Assembly (NCBI GenBank): GCA_036346395.1
Contig: CM070601.1
Coordinates: forward strand, 6,393,383 to 6,457,382
Reading direction: 5' to 3'
Source: Hsuehochloa calcarea
Lineage: Eukaryota; Streptophyta; Magnoliopsida; Poales; Poaceae
DNA: 64,000 nucleotides
The notes under the pieces were generated by a model. That model saw only the letters and a program-made list of their open reading frames with translations, was not told where the DNA came from and made no database searches. Made by a program: the position numbers and the translations under genes. Positions 58,823 through 64,000 of the stretch are shown here, piece by piece; the first letter of the stretch is position 1; every line of letters begins with the position of its first letter.

Positions 58823-60970
58823 CGCAAGGGCAGGGCACTTCCGAGAACAGGGGGAAGGGTGCATCCAGAGTAGGGGAGGAATGAATGACAGGCGGCGGCT
58901 GCGTGGTGCGGCGGCTGCGTGGTGCGTGTGAGTGAGGGCTCGGGAGGAGTAGGGATTTGGTTGGGAAGGCATTAGGGTTGGGACTTGGACTGGGCTGTTG
59001 TTGAGCTTCAATATGAGATGCTTTGGGCCTGGAGTATCGGAGAAGTATCTGGATTATTTTTATTAATTTTAAAAACAAAAATTCACCGATCCTTCCTGAT
59101 ACCGTATCGCGAAGGATTGCCATATCGGGTAAGTATCGCGTACCGGTACGGCAGTTTAGCGAAGGATCGGTGATTCATAGCATCCCAGTATTATTTTTAT
59201 TTTGCCTAGTTGAGAAAAGGTGCTAGGGAAAAATTCTTTTAATGTTGAGAAAATTATATTGTAAAAGGCATAGATAATAAGCACAGAAGTTTTAGAACAC
59301 GATAATTGATCTTTGTCAGAATCAAGCAGAGCTTGGGCAAGCTTCCTGAATGAATCTTGAGCTTGGTGTAAAATTAATTCTGTAACTAAACCGAGTTAAG
59401 GCTAGCTAGCTGACTAGTTCTCAAGTCAAGTTTGGTTAATGTCCAAATCAAGACATGAGATGCCATATAAATATTTTCCTTTTGCCGCTATAATGTAGCT
59501 TCCATGGTAGATTCTATAGAACATCATTCATTGACTAACAGGAGATTTAATCAACCAAAGGTTAATGTGGGCCTGCTAACAAGTAAAGAAAGTACAAATA
59601 TTTTTAATATGCTGATTCATTTTGTCATGCCACAATTAGCATGTAGATTCCTTCGTTATTTCTGTGTAAATGACTGGTAGCTCTAGTCTTTTTTTTTTTG
59701 GAGGGGAGCACTTCTTGCCAATCTGATGTTTTTTTTTTGCCGATGGTGATTAGAGAAAAACAGGCGGGTTGGTAATATGGAGGTCGGGAACTTCTGTTTC
59801 TCTGTACAGGGGAGTAGCCTATGACGTACCTGAGACCACTAAGGGAACAAATAACACTTCACAGGCTCTTGGTATGAAGTCTTCAATCAAAGGGCCTCCT
59901 AGCCCTTCTTTGCTACCTGCTGACAAAGTAAATGGCATGCAAGATAGCAATGGTGCTTTGGTATCTAATACTGAGAAAGAGGAAATAGTTGAGCCAGCTC
60001 CAGAAATAAAATATGAAGATGAAATTAACAGGCTGTTGGATGAGCTTGGCCCAAGATACAGTGACTGGCCTGGATCTGATCCATTACCAGTAGATGCAGA
60101 CATGCTTCCTGCAACTGCACCAGGTTACAAGCCCCCTTTCAGAGTTCTGCCATATGGAGTACGACCATCTCTCAGCCGAAAGGACACTACCAATTTACGG
60201 CGTCTTGCTCGAGGACTGCCTCCTCACTTTGCTCTCGGTACCTCTTATGTTGTTTTAGTTAACTCCTTATTTGCTTTATTATTTTTTTTGCTGTCTTGTA
60301 GTGATCTTTTCCCCTACCGATGAATGTTAGGACGAAGTAGACAACTCCAAGGATTAGCAGCTGCTATGGTGAAGTTGTGGGAGAAAAGTTCTATTGCAAA
60401 AATTGCTTTGAAAAGAGGAGTGCAGCTTACTACCAGTGAGAGGATGGCTGAAGATATCAAAGTAAATATAGAAACACTCTCTTATTATAAAATTTATAAT
60501 TTGTTTAGCACATGCTATTTCTGCAAGATTGGTGTTTCTTTTTCTTTCTTGATAAAAAGGTGTGTCTTGTGTAGCATTAGTTTTTGGTGCATTGGCTTAA
60601 GACTGCAAATTTGGTCCTGTACCACGTATAACTTCCACTCTAGATTGGTGTTGCTAGTAGATGCTGCTGAGAGATGCTCTTTGAAGCGTTGGTACATATC
60701 AGGGATGACTGGATGTTTTGTTTTCAGAAGGCTTGTAGCATTAGTTCATAGTTGAGCTGGAGTAGAAGCTAGCTTGTGATATTTCTGAGGCACTGGGAAA
60801 CAGAGTTGATTTATGCTTTACTTGTGGTTGACGGTGGTGAGGAAATCTTTGTGAAGGTGTTGTGGACACGTTTATTGGAAAGACGTATCAATGACGCAAG
60901 CATAAAAGCTCCAAGGAGGTTTTGGCAGAGGGGTCTTCGGCTGGAGTTGCTACAACTGAATCAGACTCAG
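58823..60970 (+). repeat. CRM-gene segmental duplicate, copy 2
   Basis: Parallels 54535-56390, starting within the right half of the hAT element. It keeps 290 bp missing from copy 1 and ends at GAATCAGACTCAG, after which LTR-like sequence begins. Substitutions against copy 1 are few and mostly in introns. Confidence 0.9.
59764..60461 (+). CDS. CFM3: CRM-domain splicing factor, exon pair copy 2
   Basis: Exons 59764..60237 and 60331..60461, with the same splice sites and phases as copy 1. Encodes the same end of CRM domain, linker and start of the next CRM domain; reading frames are fully open. VQLTTSERMAEDIK is what I would expect for the conserved family sequence, so this copy may be the ancestral or better-constrained one. 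The pair ends phase 0 and joins in frame to the exon at 63341 (IK|KLTGGVMLSR). If spliced after copy 1 instead, it is read one frame off and meets TAA at its fourth codon. Both copies therefore cannot be included in one functional mRNA. Confidence 0.78.
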
Positions 60971-62569
60971 GTTTGTAGCCGAACCGGACATGGTTCCTGC
61001 AGCCGGTCACGGCAACAGCGCGGCTGCTATTGCCGTAAGGCAGCAGGTAGATTAGGTAAGAAGGAAGGGTAGTTAGGAAGAGTTGAGTTAGTATCTCCTT
61101 AAGAGATTGAGTTAGATAGCAAGTTAGAGATCGAATTAGAGTTTGAGTTAGTTTCCTTCCTGAGTGTGTTGCGCCTTCCAGATTTTGGAAAACCGAAATC
61201 CCCCATTGCGCCTAGGCTATAAAGGTTGCCATGTAATAGAGAGAAGGTATTAAGAAATAAGAGAAAGGTTGCCTCATAGAATTCCAGATTGGTGTTGCTA
61301 GTAGATGCTGCTGAGAGATGCTCTTTGAAGCGTTGGTACATATCAGGGATGACTGGATGTTTTGTTTTCAGAAGGCTTGTAGCATTAGTTCATAGTTGAG
61401 CTGGAGTAGAAGCTAGCTTGTGATATTTCTGAGGCACTGGGAAACAGAGTTGATTTATGCTTTACTTGTGGTTGACGGTGGTGAGGAAATCTTTGTGAAG
61501 GTGTTGTGGACACGTTTATTGGAAAGACGTATCAATGACGCAAGCATAAAAGCTCCAAGGAGGTTTTGGCAGAGGGGTCTTCGGCTGGAGTTGCTACAAC
61601 TGAATCAGACTCAGGTTTGTAGCCGAACCGGACATGGTTCCTGCAGCCGGTCACGGCAACAGCGGCTGCTATTGCCGTAAGGCAGCAGGTAGATTAGGTA
61701 AGAAGGAAGGGTAGTTAGGAAGAGTTGAGTTAGTATCTCCTTAAGAGATTGAGTTAGATAGCAAGTTAGAGATCGAATTAGAGTTTGAGTTAGTTTCCTT
61801 CCTGAGTGTGTTGCGCCTTCCAGATTTTGGAAAACCGAAATCCCCCATTGCGCCTAGGCTATAAAGGTTGCCATGTAATAGAGAGAAGGTATTAAGAAAT
61901 AAGAGAAAGGTTGCCTCATAGAATTCCAGATTGGTGTTGCTAGTAGATGCTGCTGAGAGATGCTCTTTGAAGCGTTGGTACATATCAGGGATGACTGGAT
62001 GTTTTGTTTTCAGAAGGCTTGTAGCATTAGTTCATAGTTGAGCTGGAGTAGAAGCTAGCTTGTGATATTTCTGAGGCACTGGGAAACAGAGTTGATTTAT
62101 GCTTTACTTGTGGTTGACGGTGGTGAGGAAATCTTTGTGAAGGTGTTGTGGACACGTTTATTGGAAAGACGTATCAATGACGCAAGCATAAAAGCTCCAA
62201 GGAGGTTTTGGCAGAGGGGTCTTCGGCTGGAGTTGCTACAACTGAATCAGACTCAGGTTTGTAGCCGAACCGGACATGGTTCCTGCAGCCGGTCACGGCA
62301 ACAGCGCGGCTGCTATTGCCGTAAGGCAGCAGGTAGATTAGGTAAGAAGGAAGGGTAGTTAGGAAGAGTTGAGTTAGTATCTCCTTAAGAGATTGAGTTA
62401 GATAGCAAGTTAGAGATCGAATTAGAGTTTGAGTTAGTTTCCTTCCTGAGTGTGTTGCGCCTTCCAGATTTTGGAAAACCGAAATCCCCCATTGCGCCTA
62501 GGCTATAAAGGTTGCCATGTAATAGAGAGAAGGTATTAAGAAATAAGAGAAAGGTTGCCTCATAGAATT
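60644..62569. repeat. Tandem triplication, ~643 bp units
   Basis: Three head-to-tail units starting ATTGGTGTTGCTAGTAGATG at 60644, 61288 and 61930 (periods 644 and 642; the middle unit lacks one GC in AACAGCGCGGCTG). Units are otherwise nearly identical. Each unit joins intron sequence of the CRM gene, the AGCTCCAAGGAGGTTTTGGC segment and an LTR-like part with a CTATAAAGG box. Each carries the same 80-98 residue frames on both strands, which I consider non-coding. Confidence 0.95.
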
Positions 62570-62690
62570 TCGGCAGATCAGAGCCTCGCCGGCCGGAGCA
62601 AGTCCAGCTGACCGAGGGTGATTCTCACCTCTGCCCTTTATCTTCGCCTTTCGCATCTTCATCTTTCTCGCTTCCCACGCCATATCAGAA
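62260..62690 (+). mobile_element. Possible LTR and leader of a truncated retroelement
   Basis: TGTAGCCGAACCGG to TTTCGGCA (62260-62575) has TG..CA ends and a CTATAAAGG promoter-like box. It is followed by GATCAGAGCCTCGCCGGCC, which resembles a degraded tRNA-Met primer site and leader. The LTR part recurs in the two upstream units, but only the third carries the leader. No coding domain follows. Confidence 0.4.
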
Positions 62691-63340
62691 GGTTGGGAAA
62701 ATATTTGTGGTGGTATAATTTAATGGTGATTGGAGGGAAGGCATGAACAAGAGTGAATGGTTGTAGACAATGGGTTGCACCTATTATGATCACCTTGGTA
62801 TTGTGTGGCAGAGTAAGAGGTACAGTAGGACGAATGATTCTGATTGCCTAGGTGCATAAAACTGAACTCATGCATCTTAGTTGAATAAATAAAACTACAG
62901 AAGCTACATGACACATCTTTGTCAAGATCTGGATCAAGCTTGGCTTCCTCTGCAGCAGTGTTTCCCTCTTTTGTTTGGATTGAATTGCATTATTTAGGAA
63001 GTTCTGCAACATACTCTGATGTTCTCAATTGTTAGCTGTTACTATTATTATCTCTTCGAAAAGATATATATTACTCGGATGTCTATTATGTCACCTCATT
63101 AATTAGCTCCACTTTAGTGAGATCAAGCCTAGTTACTTGTTTTAATTTTACCTGTATACAATTATATCTCCTGTATATTTGAACCCTCACCTTCAGACAC
63201 AGTTTATCCAATACAATTGTGCAATCTCTGTTTGATACTTGAACTTCTTAAGACTTTTCACCTTTTCATTTCTTTTGTTTTTAAGTAGTTCTTCCAGTGA
63301 ACTAATGATTCATGACTAATGTTCTTTTGGTCCACACCAG
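62691..63340 (+). other. Intron of the CRM-domain gene
   Basis: AT-rich, ending in a pyrimidine-containing tract and CCACACCAG acceptor before the exon at 63341. No other feature. Confidence 0.6.
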
Positions 63341-63688
63341 AAATTAACAGGTGGTGTAATGCTTTCAAGGAACAATGACTTTATAGTCTTCTACAGAGGG
63401 AAGGATTTCTTGAGCTCAGAACTTGCAGAGGCGCTGCTAGAGAGAGAAAGATTAGCAAAGTTCCTACAAGATGAGGAGCAAGCGCGGCTAAATGCAGCGT
63501 CCTCTTTTGGTTCCAGCACTGAGGCATTTGTAGAGCCAACTGTAGCTGGCACTCTTGGAGATACTCTTGAGGCTAAATCTAAATATGGAAATAAACTGGA
63601 TGAGAATTACGAGAACAAGATGACAAGAACTGTAGAAGCTGCAAGGCATGCTGATCTCGTAAGGAAGTTAGAGTGGAAGCTCTCACTT
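63341..63688 (+). CDS. CFM3: CRM-domain splicing factor, downstream exon
   Basis: A 348-bp exon, phase 0 at both ends: acceptor CACACCAG, donor CTT|GTAAGT. It opens KLTGGVMLSRNNDFIVFYRG, completing the CRM domain begun in either upstream exon pair. It continues through KDFLSSELAEALLERERLAK and a charged helical part to NKMTRTVEAARHADLVRKLE and WKLSL. Relatives carry a coiled region and a further CRM domain after this, so the gene should continue beyond the window. The 5' exons (targeting peptide and start of the first CRM domain) are also not seen. Inferred location: chloroplast. Confidence 0.82.
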
Positions 63689-64000
63689 GTAAGTGACATT
63701 TTGTATAGTAATATCACTTTGTTACACTCTCATTTGAACAAACCATTTTCTATAACAAGATAGCATTTTTAATCTGTCTATCATAATCTCTAGATGAATT
63801 TAACAGACAATATGGGGTATGGGGTACACCCTACATTAGAAACAAAACCACCATACTACGATACTAATTCAATAGTATTCTATAAGACATTCTATAACTT
63901 GAAAACATGTAGTGAAGTCTACATAGATCTCAGACTTGTTTTCTTTCTGCAGAGTGCAGATGCACAATTTTAATCGCAAGACATTTAGTATATACACGGA
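63689..64000 (+). other. Start of next CRM-gene intron
   Basis: AT-rich. A TTTCTGCAG acceptor-like site at 63946-63954 is followed by AGTGCAGATGCAC and soon a stop, which does not match the expected continuation, so the next exon probably lies outside the window. Confidence 0.45.

Noticed and set aside
60776..62358. Repeated 80-98 residue ORFs in the triplicated units
   Set aside because: They span intron and LTR sequence, have no start context or homology, and exist in three copies only because the DNA is repeated.
1..64000. CRISPR arrays, bacterial operons, viral genomes or rRNA genes
   Set aside because: The short repeats here are CACTA subterminal motifs, minisatellites or microsatellites. 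Gene structure is plant-like, with introns.

Overview
This is plant nuclear DNA, almost certainly from a grass and probably a panicoid one. Exons are GC-rich and interrupted by AT-rich introns. A CACTA transposon carries the TTTGCCGAGTG subterminal repeats typical of grass genomes. Tourist-like MITEs, hAT, MULE and Ty1-copia elements are abundant. The species cannot be named from the sequence alone. There are no bacterial-style operons, rRNA or tRNA genes or CRISPR arrays.

Three host genes can be supported. (1) A two-exon thioredoxin-fold protein with a CGLC active site lies on the + strand (7403-10396) and looks intact. (2) A WVD2-like/TPX2-domain microtubule-binding protein lies on the - strand (coding exons at 18931-19587, 12046-12156 and 11658-11927; 5' UTR exon near 21.05 kb). 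The exons for the first half of its TPX2 domain are missing, and a composite copia retroelement sits where they should be. (3) A CRM-domain chloroplast intron-splicing factor resembling CFM3 lies on the + strand (exons from 55473 to 63688) and runs off the window. Its exon pair covering the end of one CRM domain and most of the next is present twice in tandem, with reading phases that allow only one copy per functional mRNA.

The rest is layered transposons and duplications. 1.8-6.9 kb: a Tourist-like MITE, a 2.3 kb hAT element with an exact 8-bp target duplication, and two foldback elements. 12.6-18.8 kb: copia pieces around a stretch of odd, frame-poor sequence. 22.1-29.8 kb: a 3.8 kb tandem duplication, each copy carrying a 1.45 kb MULE. 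33.56-45.50 kb: an 11.9 kb CACTA element with broken TNP2-type and Ptta/En/Spm-type transposase genes, a captured leucine-rich-repeat fragment and a hairpin of about 0.9 kb; its target duplication is CCC, and a related locus near 48.6 kb looks like the matching empty site. 48.7-49.4 kb: a second MULE with an exact 9-bp target duplication. 50.4-54.0 kb: another stretch of anomalous sequence. 54.3-62.6 kb: hAT, copia and LTR pieces plus a triplicated unit of about 643 bp inside the CRM gene.

The genes do not form a pathway. The theme is gene structure reshaped by transposons: exon loss in one gene and exon duplication in another. All calls rest on reading motifs, splice sites and repeats by eye; no alignment or database search was run.
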